This document shows, piece after piece, positions 10,833 to 21,734 of a stretch of DNA of 64,000 nt (its first letter is position 1; every line of letters begins with the position of its first letter). The position numbers and the translations under genes are program-made. The DNA is from Anaspis maculata (lineage: Eukaryota > Arthropoda > Insecta > Coleoptera > Scraptiidae). The stretch is taken from assembly GCA_949128115.1 (NCBI GenBank), contig OX421968.1, forward strand, positions 32,826,877 to 32,890,876, written 5' to 3'. A model generated the notes under the pieces. The model was not told the origin of the DNA. It was given only the letters and a program-made list of their open reading frames with translations, and did no database searches.

Positions 10833-10969
10833 TGTGACGGAGAAAAAGTGTCTACCCTGACCGGGACTCGAACCCGGGTCTTCCATTTGCTGGATGGATA
10901 CTCTCACCACTAAGCTATCGAGGGAGACAACAGTTCCTCCGTCACATGCCCACATGAGAGCCGCCACAG
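10833..10969 (-). repeat. LTR-like block with tRNA-like module, copy 1
   Basis: On the minus strand it starts TGTGGCGGCTC just after the purine tract and ends CTCCGTCACA. Inside, 10833-10946 is a 114-bp unit bounded by perfect 10-bp inverted ends (TGTGACGGAG / CTCCGTCACA). That unit holds a cloverleaf-like sequence: an A-box-like TAGCTTAGTGGTGAG, a perfect 5-bp anticodon-type stem (TCCAT/ATGGA) with loop CCAGCAA, and a T arm with B box GGTTCGAGTCC. The acceptor stem is imperfect and position 33 is C rather than T, so this is not a normal tRNA gene. Confidence 0.7.
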
Positions 10970-11088
10970 TACTCCCCCTCCAGAGACGTCGTTCGTCTCG
11001 TATGTACCCCTGCGTTCGCCGTACTTATGGATCATTGACCGTTGTTCAGTACCCCCCACCTAGGGCGACGGATAGGACGTGGGTGGAC

Positions 11089-11690
11089 CACATACTTAAA
11101 TAGCTATACCGCGCAAGAGAGACGTCCGACACCTGTAATTATGGGCGCCGCCATCTTGATGGTTATTTAGGGACTTTGAGTGGTGTGGACTGGCACCACT
11201 TCGCTAGTTGGCCACTTGACTAAGCACGACATTATTTTATTTCTCCCTCAAAGTACGTGGAATCAACACTAATAACATCAAGTGGGAATCAACAGGTGAA
11301 GAAAAGGTGTGCGATCATTCCAGCATCCAAAAGTTCGGTTAACTACGTGATGTTTATTTACACTGTCAAAAAGCTGTCACTTGACGTTTCGTTTACTCAG
11401 AGTACAGTGACTCCCAACCATCCAACTCGATGTGAGTATTTCGTAATTTCAAGAAAACTAAATACACTTACGTGATGGTACTTGAGAAAACTGGATCGCT
11501 ATTGTAAAATTGCAGAAGGTTTGATCAGTTTCACGGGCCTTAGGATATTTTGTGGTAGCTATATAGCTCGGTATTTTGAGATACACTGGAAATTAACCAT
11601 CAAGATGGCGTCATTCTCTAACTCCTTTTGTTACGCGGCGCAGCAGAATGCGCAATAGGTTCATGAGCGGTATAGCTATTTAAGTATGTG
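11089..11690. mobile_element. hAT-like non-autonomous element with 8-bp target duplication
   Basis: 602 bp. The ends are inverted repeats of at least 24 bp (CACATACTTAAATAGC... and its complement), with further inverted similarity at CCATCTTGATGGTTA inside. The flanks 11081-11088 and 11691-11698 are both GGGTGGAC, an exact 8-bp duplication typical of hAT transposition, and CA at the tips also fits. No transposase ORF. It interrupts the leader of the gypsy-like mini-element and is therefore younger. Confidence 0.88.
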
Positions 11691-11824
11691 GGGTGGACGT
11701 AGGACAGGGAAGTGGCGGTGCTGTTTATTTGTTCGTTGCTTGCTTTGTACCTCTTTGCTTGAGTTGCATGTTGCGTGCGTTCTGCTTTTGTTCGGGGTCA
11801 CCATTTATAGCGCGATGTGACGGG

Positions 11825-12079
11825 TGCCGCGATGACGTCACACACTTCCTCGGCGATCTCCGGCGATAACACCGTTATGACATGGTAGAAACGGGTTTTC
11901 TCACTTGTGATCCTTGGGGTTGCCAACTCGAACTTCGCTTCGACCATGGTAAACCACGTGGCCATTTTCGTTGGCCAACATGGCGGGAGCGTCAGGGCAA
12001 CGACTGCTGGCTCAGCGGGTGGAGGCGGGTTGGACTCGTTGTTTTCTGTCATGTTGCTCCGTTGGCTGTTTGTCTTCAA
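11825..12079 (-). pseudogene. gag: Ty3/gypsy-like Gag N-terminal fragment
   Basis: Minus-strand reading frame; an ATG lies at about 12052. It encodes a proline-rich leader then LPPCWPTKMATWFTMVEAKF and RFYHVITVLSPEIAEEV, the pattern of the first part of arthropod Ty3/gypsy Gag (a W-x-x-W-F segment, then 'KFYHVI.AL'). The frame runs on to 11798, but those last codons read through LTR-end and primer-site-like sequence, so real Gag homology stops near 11825. Only ~75 residues remain; the rest of Gag and all of Pol are absent. Confidence 0.7.
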
Positions 12080-12106
12080 TTGTCGGGGTCACCATTTATG
12101 GCGCAA

Positions 12107-12243
12107 TGTGACGGAGAAAAAGTGTCTACCATGACCGGGACTCGAACCCGGGTCTTCCATTTGCCGGATGGATACTCTGACCACTAAGCTATCGAGGGAG
12201 ACAACAGTTCCTCTGTCACATGCCCACATGAGAGCCGCCACAG
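12107..12243 (-). repeat. LTR-like block with tRNA-like module, copy 2
   Basis: Second copy, same orientation and length: the 114-bp unit spans 12107-12220, with one substitution in the terminal repeat (CTCTGTCACA). The anticodon-type loop reads CCGGCAA, so the triplet at positions 34-36 is GGC against AGC in copy 1; both would be Ala-type. It is followed on the minus strand by the primer-site-like TGGTGACCCCGAC and the Gag fragment. Confidence 0.7.
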
Positions 12244-12244
12244 T

Positions 12245-13164
12245 GTCAAGATACATTTCTTGATAATACAAATATTTATTATTCTATTGAGGATTCTAGG
12301 CTCCAAATTGTGGTCGACGTAGCAATTCCTCAGTCCGTAGATTTTCCCATTTTTAGATTGCCGAAGGCCACAATTTTTGACACAGGTACTTCCTGAAACT
12401 AAATAGGCTTAGCAACAGATGATTTTGTGCAAACATCATAACTGTATTACAGCAATTTAGTTACCCAATACCCATCCTAATCGTTATCGGTACAACCTTC
12501 GTTTATTTTTTCAAGTGTATTCCTTCCTTCCTCTTTTCCATTTCTTGGCGCTTTGAGCTACATTCTGTGATGTCTTGTACTTCCACGAGCCCAGCGTCTC
12601 GAGAAAACCATGAATTTCTCATTTTTTCCTCAAAAACAGATTCAACCACTCCAAACTCCAACCCAACTTTCACGTTCATTGAGCCCTCTACATCTCTAGC
12701 CATGCTTTCTCCATTGCTTTTGACAAGCCTAGATGTTTGAATTGACAATAATTTCCATTTTCTACATCACTGTAGTTGTAATATTCGCTGAGATATGAGC
12801 ACATGTGAACCAGATGGGATCGGATCCGAGTATCTTCTGATGACCAAAATCGTACACCTGACTTGACAATCTTGAATTTTCAGTTGATGGCTTCATCGCG
12901 TCAAGACACATTGCCTCGAAAATCCTGAAATTTCTTCTTGTAAGCAGGATTTGAGGTAAAATTGTGGTCAACTTAGAAGTTCCTTGGTCGCTGGATTTTC
13001 CCATTTCGAGATCGCCACAGGTCATAGTTTTTGCCACAGCCATACTCTCTGAAATCAGAAGGGCGCTTAGTAATGGAGATTTGTGAAATCATCTCACATT
13101 TATTCTGTATTCCAACAATTTAGTCAGCTTTTTACCTTATCGGCAGGATAATAAACTGCCTGCC
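12245..13164. repeat. Diverged direct duplication
   Basis: Two ~200-bp stretches (about 12270-12470 and 12940-13130) share the order: AATTGTGGTC, a GATTTTCCCAT segment, GATTGCC/GATCGCC, a TTTTTG(A/C)CACA segment, and a closing ACAATTTAGT-type segment. They look like two old copies of an unknown non-coding repeat. The rest of the interval shows no gene. Confidence 0.5.
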
Positions 13165-13635
13165 TAATTAGGCATTTCTATTGACGTCACAGCAGTGTTG
13201 CCAACCGTCCGGAATCGCCCGCCAAATTTGAACCAAATAATATTAAGGGGACAATTAAAGTACAGGGCGCTTATGGAGTTCCAGGTTCTGCATTTTGTCT
13301 CGGCTACCTTTTTGAGTTTTGAGTTCGAAATTTTTGTATCAAGTTGAAAACAATGTCCTTAATGCGCTCTCAAAATAAATTCTCGTGGAAAAGTGTGCTT
13401 TTTGTGAAAAAGCAAGCCAAACATGTTAGGTTACCTGGATAGGGTATTGGTGAAAAGTTATATTTTCCGAGGAAATTAGGAATGGACTACGCAACCAAAC
13501 TTCAGCTGAAGCTTGGGGGCTAGCATTGCTGGAGTGAATGCCTTGTGAGAGGTTAGGTATGTAGGTACTTATTTGGTTTGTGTTTTTCTATCACCCAAAT
13601 ACTTGAGACCCAGCTTTTACTGCGGAATTAAAGAA
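13165..13635 (+). repeat. Dispersed repeat A, copy 2
   Basis: Same family and orientation as 10137-10612, with substitutions and small indels throughout. The two copies flank the gypsy-like mini-element, but about 2.5 kb apart, so a common target duplication is unlikely. Confidence 0.85.
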
Positions 13636-14559
13636 AAACGTGGGTGCGTGACCATGGTCACCCTCGGAAGAAGTAAAACTTCTATATAGGTGTGAAATCA
13701 GTTAGCAAACAACGTTAGAACAGGTGTTCTTTTCGTTTTTGTGTTCTTGTTTCATAATAGATTGATAAAATTTTACATTATGCAAATGTGCAGATACTTA
13801 TGTAAGTACACAGGGTGTAACACTTTTTTGACAATATTTCAGGAGATAATAGAGCATCGAAAAAAACGTACTTTCACAAAAAATGAAAAAACTTTTTTTT
13901 TAAATAATAAGTGCTTTCCTTTCACCACAAAACTCACTGATCGGATCTAAGTTAGAGAGAGAAAGAGCGAGAAATCACATGCGCGAAAGTGAGATACTAC
14001 TAACAACTTAGGTCAGAATACTTAGTTCAGGTTGTAAAAGGAATGCACCTAATAATAGGTAAAAAAAAGTAGGGTTGCTAGATTATCGACAGCTTTGGCT
14101 GTACAAGGGTTACGCAATCATCCGTTGCTAAGGGCCGATGGAAGGGGCTAAAATTCAGCTATGTGTCAAAATTTATCATGAGCGGAGAAAAAAGGAAATT
14201 TGCGGGGTCCGGTGCTGTTGCTTGATGTCCGCAACCGAACAAACACGAAAATTTTATTCCATATAGCGGCATAAAAGACGTGTTTTGAAACTCATCGGGC
14301 AAAACATATCCACCCATGACACGAATTTGTACACCTAAATTCAAAATAAACACGCTCTTGACAGCTAGAACCTGTTGGGACGGACGCCTGTGGCCTTCCG
14401 TGAGGCCGACAGCTGTCAGTCCCTAACTCCGTGAGGCCGTCTAGTAAACAAACGGTCGGCCAGAATGCGGTAGTCTTACGCCGGCCGGCCGGTCGCGTGA
14501 AAATAAAGGTTCCCTCAAAAAAAAAGAAAATGAGAGCGCCACACATCGGGTACAATGGT
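13636..14559. other. Mostly unassigned; contains a palindromic motif and a foldback end
   Basis: Near 13640-13690 lies a block (GTCACCCTCGGAAGAAG then AACTTCTATA) that recurs inverted at 51725-51790. At 13809 CAGGGTGTAACACTTTTTT begins a ~75-bp sequence whose inverted counterpart lies at 17940-18018. From about 14360 to 14500 a GC-richer tract (GGCCGGCCGGCCGG) is unexplained. No gene recognised. Confidence 0.4.
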
Positions 14560-15487
14560 AAATTTTAGCCAAGTCGAGAACCATTCCTGTCAGGTCACCC
14601 GCACGACAGCATCTCCGCAATCACCACCAAGGGTCACCACCCAGTCCAGTGACAGCGATACGCATTACGAAAATAAATTAATCATTTTCGATTACAAATG
14701 ACACTACCGTGAGTTGGAATTCATCAATCAATTCTTTTTTTTTATGATGGAAGCTGTTGTACTTAAAACACAATGCAAGCGGTAAAAGAATACTAACTGT
14801 GAAAAATAGAACCGAACGCCGCAACAGCTTACTCTCCCATTTCCTGGTACGACGCTGGTCGCCCCAAGGTTCGTTACAAGCGTTCGTTACATAGGTTCGT
14901 TACATCCACTGATGCGATGAACCGATTTCACTCTCATGTGTGGTTCTGTCTTAGTTGTGAGCTGTGAGCTAGGCGCGAGTATAGAAGTTTTACTTCAATA
15001 AAAAACAATAGTGTCGTATGCAGTACTTACATGCAGTACTTACATTCAGTAATTACAATAAGGGAAAGATTGCTACCATCAGCGATAAATGCAGAACGAA
15101 TGGCGGAACGAAAATCAATCGGGGGATTCCTGATTGAGCGGTAATGGTCTGCGGTCGAGTGATGCGAGCCTGTGGTGTGTAAGTGTGTGAACCAAAAAAT
15201 GAAATTATTCCTAAGAAAATCATATTAAATTTATTTAAACTTAAAGTAGAATTAATTGATATAATTTCTCCCAATAAATTTAAAGAAGGGGGGGGGCAGC
15301 CATGTTTGAAGAAACTAATAAAAATCACCACAATGTATGGTAAGTAGAAAAATGAGTTATTCAATGTAGGTATAGTTAATAGGGAATGAAGTAGGTAACT
15401 AAACCCATGCTAGTTTCTATCTGACTACGCGCCCCAAGTTAAGGGCTTCAACCCCTAACTCGCGAGTCTCTAATTCTCTCAGCCAAT

Positions 15488-15853
15488 AGGCTAGTGACCT
15501 CGATTTTTTTTATTTTTTTGAATAAAACTTAAATTTTTTATATAATTTATGGTGAAAACCGCAGCGCGATATCTCAATTCTAAGTGCCTTAAAAAAATTA
15601 AAATAGAACGCTGGTGACGGTACTGCCTCATATCTCTATCCCTGCTCCTCGCACTGCGACACTCGCATGCTGTGTTCGTTCCACGCGCAGCGCTTATGGA
15701 AGAGATTATGACGTCACGCGAATTTTTAAAATCGCTGTAGCAAATAAACGCATGGAAAAAGTAAAATTTTTCTTCTTAAAATGGGTTTACTGATGTGTAC
15801 TTGATGGCCCGATCATAGTAAAATCTCAAAATGGCACTAGTGGTCAGTAGCCT
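15488..15853. mobile_element. 366-bp MITE inside LINE-like copy 1
   Basis: Terminal inverted repeats AGGCTAGTGACC and the complement of AGGCTACTGACC (one mismatch). The paralogous sequence at about 20885 lacks it, giving an exact empty site: GCCAAT continues directly into TCCCG. Comparison implies a 2-bp AT duplication (15486-15487, 15854-15855). No ORF. Confidence 0.82.
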
Positions 15854-16239
15854 ATTCCCGTGCAAACCACCTCACAAGCGGTCCACCATCTACGATCTTT
15901 TTGAGTGGTAAGCAGCGCTCCGTTACATCGGAGTGAACAGTCAGCTACTCAGCAAGCTATCAGCCATCTCATTCACATCACACTCCACATCAAAGAAGGC
16001 ACTCCAGTCCACAAGCCATAAAATGGATATAGAATTCACCAAACCTAACTCAGTAATGGGTCTAATCCTAATCCAAGTGAAAGTTTTCTTTTTCGGCTCG
16101 TCTCTAATAGACAAAAATTGTCTCAGGTGGTCTGACAAGCAAGGATCACAAAATCCGGAATCAAACATGCAATCAGGGAAAGTTGTGGTAATATTATCTA
16201 TGCAGGAATTTGATTCGGGTGAGATAGGTACGCGTTAGG

Positions 16240-16527
16240 TCAGTAATTAGTAATTACCGTTCTCAGGTAATACGATTGGACCAGCGAATTCAACCGTTCG
16301 AGATGCGCAGAGTCACTATTGAATTCGATACTGAAGTTTCCCACAATAACAACACGAGACCTGGTCCTGACACACCTGTGTAATAAGCAAGTCAGCTTGT
16401 TGAAAAATATCTCAGCGTCACCCATACAAGATCGATAATAGGCAATTACAAGCAAATTCATAAAAAATATCCTGGCCCCCGTGCTTAAATTTACTTCTGC
16501 AAAAGGAAGCAGCCAAAGGAAACCCAC
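16240..16527 (-). pseudogene. LINE endonuclease fragment, copy 1
   Basis: A 95-codon minus-strand block with RTRSRVVIVGNFSIEFNS followed by HLERLNSLVQSYYLRTVI, the central part of the apurinic/apyrimidinic-like endonuclease of Jockey/CR1-type LINEs (normally '..GDFN..'). Here the key aspartate position of GDFN is N (GNFS). Further homologous codons occur in other frames upstream and downstream (a 'SSCIDNI... DPCLSDHL' region at about 16000-16230). Inactive. Confidence 0.75.
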
Positions 16528-16746
16528 TAAAATTGATTAGTCCCGAAAACCAGTGCTGAGAGAACACCATCCACCCGGCTATCGAACAGGGAAGCATTCA
16601 ATCGATCAACTTTATTCGACAAACACTGCACATTTAAATGAAAAATAGATAAGCTACCTGACAGGATAAAACACCTGATCAGTATTGCCAAGTTCAAAAG
16701 CAGCCTAAAGCAACTTTATTGGATAAATGATAAATGTTTCTACACC

Positions 16747-17269
16747 GAGTGGTGACTTCCTAAGTTAATCACATACGTTGAAATATGACAAAGAATATGC
16801 TTAGTGTATTTTTGTGTTTTACAACACTACTTTTTACTTTACTTTACTTATTACTTCCCTACTTTACTTTGTATATAAACCCGTCATAAATCAAGCTATT
16901 TATTTCACAAAGCCATTTATTTCATTCAATAGCTGAAGTATCATAGAAACCGTAAAGGAATAGGGGAAATGCTATTTAAATAATTATAGTTTGCTTGCCT
17001 GACTTTGGAGATTCGCATGGTTCTGCCAAATTTAACGTAATTGATGGTCTTTTAGGAAAACAACTTAACTGTAGGAGACATTCGATTCACTATAACGTAA
17101 ACAAAGAGGAGTCAAAACGGGATGATATATACTACATATAATAAGTGTGCGTGCAAAATACGGTTTCACGATAAAAAACAAACGCCCCGCATAAATAGCA
17201 GAATAAATTACAGACGCAACTTTTTTAATGCCGTACAGGTAGAGAGTGCTCATTTATATTGGAAAATGT
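16747..17269. other. Unassigned, includes CTTTA-type simple repeat
   Basis: A short TTTACTTTACTTTACTTA microsatellite at ~16833-16872; otherwise no structure seen. Confidence 0.35.
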
Positions 17270-17700
17270 CGCTTAGCCTAATATGTCACCTATGCATATT
17301 TTTTTGGATTTTGTCTGTATCTGGTCTGTGTCCAAAGTTATAATTTTTCTTGTGATGCAACTGCTCGCAAAGAAAGCAGTCCTTTCGGTATCCGACTGAC
17401 CCCGCCTGTAAGTTCCTAGTTGTGACTCGTTATACAGGTGATTTCTATGAATATGTTTTTTCCACAATAAAGTTTAGCAAGGTGCACAGGGGGTACCAAT
17501 GACTTTGTAGAAGTTCGCCGTACTTTACCAATGGGTCAGCTATGCATCTTTCTTTTGATATTGTGCTTAGCTGGTCTGTGTCAAAACTGGAAATTTTTTG
17601 TGCCACTGAAGAAAAAGTCGGTAGTTGTCCTCTCATTACCCGACTGAGATCGCCTGAAGGTTCCGAAACACGAGTGAGGTGACTCAGAGGTGATATTCCA
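17270..17700. repeat. Diverged tandem duplication of ~255 bp
   Basis: 17270-17440 and 17530-17690 share an ordered set of segments: CC(T)ATGCAT, TTTTTGGAT/TTTTGATAT, CTGGTCTGTGTC, a CCGACTGA segment, a GTTCC/AAGGTTCC segment and the GGTGAT..ATTCTATGA end. Non-coding. Confidence 0.55.
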
Positions 17701-19389
17701 AATTCTATGAGAGACAAAGCTAGGTACAGACTATGCGTGATTCGTGGTTCGCGATGCGTGATGCGCCAGTTCGTACTAATTCGTCGATGCAACGCACGGG
17801 CTGTCCTCACTATGCGATGATTCGCGAATTGCGGTTCGCAAGTATGGGTTCGTCGCCGCCTGACACGTGTTGCAAATGCAAATATTTTCGGCAAATTTTG
17901 ATAAAAGATCTTTGTTTCACTCCACTGTTGCGTCCATAAGTGAAAACTCACTTATTTTTTGATGTTCTACCATCTCCTAAAATATTGACTAAAAAAGTGA
18001 AATACCGAAACACCCTGTATATGACTTGAGTAGGGCAGGCTTGGAGAGAAGAGAAAATGTCAACAAATTCAAAAAGTTGCATTATTTTGACTTGAATTCA
18101 ATTTCACGTCAATGTGCTGAACATATTTTTGAATTCTACAGAAAAAATTCAAAAGAATTTATTTTCATCCAAAATTGACATATTTACACCCATAACTTCA
18201 ATTTATTTTTGAGTTCATGTATTGATACATCAGTTTGATGTATTTTTGTGGTAATTTTTGAAAAAAAAAATTGAAAAATACAACCGTTCATACATATTTG
18301 TGTCCAGGATGAAAAACTGCATCAGTTGAAATGAAAAAATACCTACAGGATGTCGTAAAAACAAAAAGTTGTTTTCAGCGACACCCTGTATAGGTATAAC
18401 AAGGGATGAAAAAAATCAATTTTGGAGTCTACGGAAAAAATCGTTTGGGTAAAGTTTTTTCTCTGCAAATTATTGCGAAAGGGCAAGCCTCCATTGGGGG
18501 GGGGGGATTCTGGCTGATCACCCTGTCATACATACTCTTATTTTAAATTATCCTGCAGCTTTTTCAGTAGTTCGGGCTCGTGTTTCTGGGGAACAGGTTA
18601 GCTGTTGTACATCCGGGTTATTTTTTTTTCCAGGCCTCCCTTTTCGGCTGCCCATATTGTACCGCTCTTCGTTTGTTTTCGATAATGTTCATAAAAAATG
18701 CAATCCAACTGCGACATCAAGCTTTTTATGCGAAGTCACACTTTTATATAATATCCACAACACCGTAACAAATAAATAAATAAATACAGACTTTCAAAAT
18801 GGACCTGCATCTCCTACATAGGTACTTCTGGGCTTATTTTTCAAAACACAATAAACTTTACAATACAACAACATTCATGCACATGGATACGATTATTTCT
18901 AGGTAACCTACATATGTATATGTCGGGGGCGGATGTCGAAAATCCGTCAAATCTCAAAGTAAATCTAGTGATTTCTTCCCGCTAGGGTTGTGATCATTAA
19001 AAGTGGTCCTCAAGAAAGACTCCATTACGAGGAAAGCCGAACATTTGTCTATGAAACAGAAGTGGTACTTGAGGTCTGCCTTGTTTTCAAGTGGTACTTC
19101 GTCAAGGTGGACCTCAAGTCACGACTATGAATACGGGCATAAAAGTCACAATCCGTCACAGGTGGGATTCACCTGGGAGACTTCCAGGGAGATTCCAGGT
19201 GTAAGGAAAAACTCCCGTATACCTGAATTCCGCTGTAACGCACATAGATAGAGAACGGAAAGTCGTAGAGACTTGATTTTTTCCGTGGATTGTTCGTTAT
19301 AAAGTCATCTTTCATATATAGAATGCGGTAGGATTCTATAAATTATGTTTTTGCTGTGAAAAACTGCGATTAACTTTAATTTTTTTGAA
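17701..19389. other. Mostly unassigned AT-rich DNA
   Basis: 17940-18018 is the inverted counterpart of the foldback end at 13809 and closes with ACACCCTGTATA. 18060-18360 is very AT-rich, ending at another ACACCCTGTATA (18384). Around 17730-17850 the motif ATGCGTGAT/ATGCGATGATTCGCG repeats irregularly. 18700-18790 has AAATAAATAAATA. No gene recognised. Confidence 0.35.
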
Positions 19390-19575
19390 CGCTCGCTGGA
19401 ATCAAGTAAAACGTCCTAGGAGTGTCCGTAATTTGCCGCCATACTGGTGACCATTGATCTGATCGACTTGAAATTTGACATGCAGACATGGTTTTTCTGT
19501 AGAATGAACCCATTAGTTTTTGGCTGCCACCTGTCAAACAGAAGTTTGACGACCTGTATTGACACTTTGGCCACG
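19390..19575 (-). repeat. Dispersed family B, short fragment
   Basis: On the minus strand it carries the family B phrases CAAATTTCAAGTCGATC and CCAAAAACTAATGGG, also seen at 24.4-25, 36.2-36.6, 39.7-41.1 and 45.9-47.3 kb. Confidence 0.6.
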
Positions 19576-19602
19576 TCTTAGTCGTCTTATTTACATGTGT
19601 CT

Positions 19603-19908
19603 TCCACGAAAGGCAGCGGAGATGCCACAATTGGAGCAACAAAGAAACGACACAAATACAGGAACATCGTCGACCAGAACTTTATATTCGTGCCCTTCGC
19701 AGTGGAGATGCTGGGACCGTGATGTGATGAGGCCATCAAGTTTGTGAACGAATTAGGAAACGCTATCAAGACGGTAACTCACGAAACCAAATCTAAATTG
19801 TACCTGAAGCAGAAAATCAGCATAGCCATCCAGCGCGGCAACGCTGCCAGTGTCATGGGAACCTTCCCTCACACCCATTCCATGGAAGATTCTTTTTATA
19901 TTTCATAG
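19603..19908 (+). pseudogene. LINE ORF2 C-terminal fragment with one in-frame stop
   Basis: Reading from 19603 gives FIFVPFAVEMLGP, a TGA at 19720, then DEAIKFVNELGNAI...FLKQKISIAIQRGNAASVMGT..., ending at a TAG at 19906. The pattern 'FVP.AVETLG.....A..F...LG......LKQRIS.AIQRGNAASVLGT' is a familiar C-terminal signature of one class of non-LTR retrotransposon polyproteins. The TGA sits where that class usually has Trp, so a single change explains it. RT and endonuclease parts are absent. It may belong to the same broad class as the RT at 62783-64000. Confidence 0.72.
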
Positions 19909-19977
19909 TTTATTTTTATATAATTGTTATATACCTACCTTTATTATGTACAATATTTTATTGTACACCTTCCTCAC

Positions 19978-20961
19978 GGTGTAAAAACATTTATCATTTA
20001 TCCAATGAAGTTGCTTGAGGCTGCTTTTGAACTTGGCAATACTGATCAGGTGTTTTCTCCTGTCGGGTAACTTATCTATTTTTCATTTAAATGTGCAGTG
20101 TTTGTCGATTAAAGTTGATCAATTGAATACTTCCCTGTTCGATAGCCGGGTGGACGTGTTGTGTTTCTCTCAGAACTGGTTCTCGGAGACTAATCAATTT
20201 TAGTGGGTTTTCTTTGGCTGCTTCCTTTTGCAGAAGTAAATTTAAGCACGGGGGCCAGGATACTTTTTATGAATTTGCTTGTAATTGCCTGTTATCGATC
20301 TTGTATGGGTGACGCTGAGATATTTTTTAACAAGCTGACTTGCTTATTACACAGGTGTGTCAGGACCAGGTCTCGTGTTGTTATTGTGAGAAACTTCAGT
20401 ACCTACCTATCGAATTCAATAGTGACTCTGCGCGTCTCGAACGGTTGAATTAGCTGTTCCAATCGTATAACCTGAGAACGGTAATTACTAACTACTGACC
20501 TAACGTGTTACCTACCTCACCCGAATCATCATCCTGCATAGATAATATTGCCTCAACTTTTCCTGATTGCATGTTTGAGTCGGGAGTTTGTGATCCTTGC
20601 TTGTCAGACCACCTGAGACAATTTTTGTCCATTAGAGACGAGCCCAAAAAGAAAACTTTCACTTGGATTAGACCCATTCCATTACTGAGTTAGGTTTGAT
20701 GAATTTTATATCCATTTTATGGCTTGTGGACTGGAGTGCCTTCTTTGATGTGGAGTGTGATGTGAATGAGATGGCTGAATTACTTGCTGAGTGTTTATTC
20801 CGGTGTAAAGGAGCACTGCTTACCACTCAAAAAGATCGTAGATGTAGACCGCTTGTGAGGTGGTTTACACGGGAATTGGCTGAGACAATTAGAGACTCGC
20901 GAGTTAAGGATTGAAACCCCTAACTTGGGGCGCGTAGTCAGATGGAAACTAAGCATGGGTT
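19978..20961 (+). pseudogene. LINE-like copy 2: endonuclease region, frame-broken
   Basis: Starts at GGTGTAAAAACATTTATC. Successive frame-broken pieces encode: LSIFHLNVQCLSIKVDQL (the opening of LINE endonucleases, 'HLNVQ.L..K...L'), the middle (20203-20448; RTRSRVVIVRNFS), SSCIDNIASTFPD...DPCLSDHLRQF (20505-20693; the SDH motif of the endonuclease end) and a post-endonuclease linker (RPLVRWFTRELAETIRDSR, to 20908). It is a paralogue of the minus-strand copy at 16746-14560. A 3.0-kb element is inserted at 20962. Confidence 0.78.
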
Positions 20962-21734
20962 CCCTGTTAGAAACATATACAAACAAATAGAAATTGTATT
21001 TGCTTTTATATGGATTTATCTGAACTTACTGGGATCTACATGAAGAATAGTTCTATATGTTATCAAACCTACTGGCTTCTATATGAAAAACTAATTAATA
21101 TTCTTTATCTGAAATTACCAAAGCGATTTCATTAGTCTCTATATGAAAAATCCCTATCGCGCTTAGATCTAATAAATGCATATAGGATTTTTATTTGTGA
21201 ATACATTATAAAGAATATATACTTGCCTGCTCTATTTGCAGATGCAAAAAAGATTTCTGATGTTTGAATTTGCCGCGAATGATACCGGCAATACAGGTTT
21301 CTTATGTATCTCAGTTGCTTGCCCAAGTGTCCAGTTCCCGCACGCTTGGTTTGACTTGTGCGAGAAAAAGTGAAAAAAGCAGACGCGCAGGACGTTCAAT
21401 TTAGTGTTTTTATTGAATCGTGAATTTTGAAAGATGCCTGACCCTGACAGTGCCTTTGTCTATGTGAAATTTTTGGAAGACGGCCAGTGTCGGGACGCTC
21501 ACAGTATCGGAAGATTTGCAGAAAAAATGTAGCGTTTTATTTGATGATGATGGCTTTTAATTTCTATCCAGCTTGTGTTCTATATGTTGGAGGTAAAAGT
21601 GCAGCACAGTCAACACACACCACCAAAAATTGGATCGAACATCAAGTTGAATTCTGTTTTATTTGTAGAATCACAGAAAATGTCGAGGAATACTTTAAAA
21701 AGGAACATTATTTGGAATAGTAACTCTCATTATA

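Larger units (their letters stand above)
10822..12244 (-). mobile_element. Defective gypsy-like mini-element with tRNA-like LTRs
   Basis: Read on the minus strand: an LTR-like block (12244 down to about 12095), a primer-site-like TGGTGACCCCGAC, a short leader, a Gag N-terminal fragment (to ~11825), then a second primer-site-like TGGTGACCCCGAAC preceded by CGTCACATCGCGC, ~235 bp of leader-like DNA (with a hAT-like insertion), a purine tract GGAGGGGGAG near 10975, and a second LTR-like block (10971-10822). The two terminal blocks share ~150 bp in the same orientation. The layout LTR / primer site / short interior / purine tract / LTR is that of a small non-autonomous LTR element (TRIM-like). 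Internal duplication of the primer site shows rearrangement. Confidence 0.6.
14560..16746 (-). mobile_element. LINE-like element copy 1 with endonuclease remnant, interrupted by a MITE
   Basis: Minus-strand copy of the sequence found on the + strand at 19978-20961 plus 23986-24184. Homology starts at GGTGTAGAAACATTTATC (16746). The 14560-15005 part also matches 51050-51350 and 51785-52245, so it is a chimeric or long interspersed element. It contains a broken apurinic-type endonuclease coding region (16240-16527) and a 366-bp MITE (15488-15853). Many stops and frameshifts. Confidence 0.7.

Noticed and set aside
10833..10946. A functional tRNA gene on the minus strand (also 12107-12220)
   Set aside because: The acceptor stem is imperfect, position 33 is C, and the unit is part of a longer repeated block with inverted tips.
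17733..17951. Overlapping ORFs as a coding region
   Set aside because: They lie in an irregular ATGCGTGAT-type repeat and both strands are open, as expected for repeats lacking stop-type triplets.
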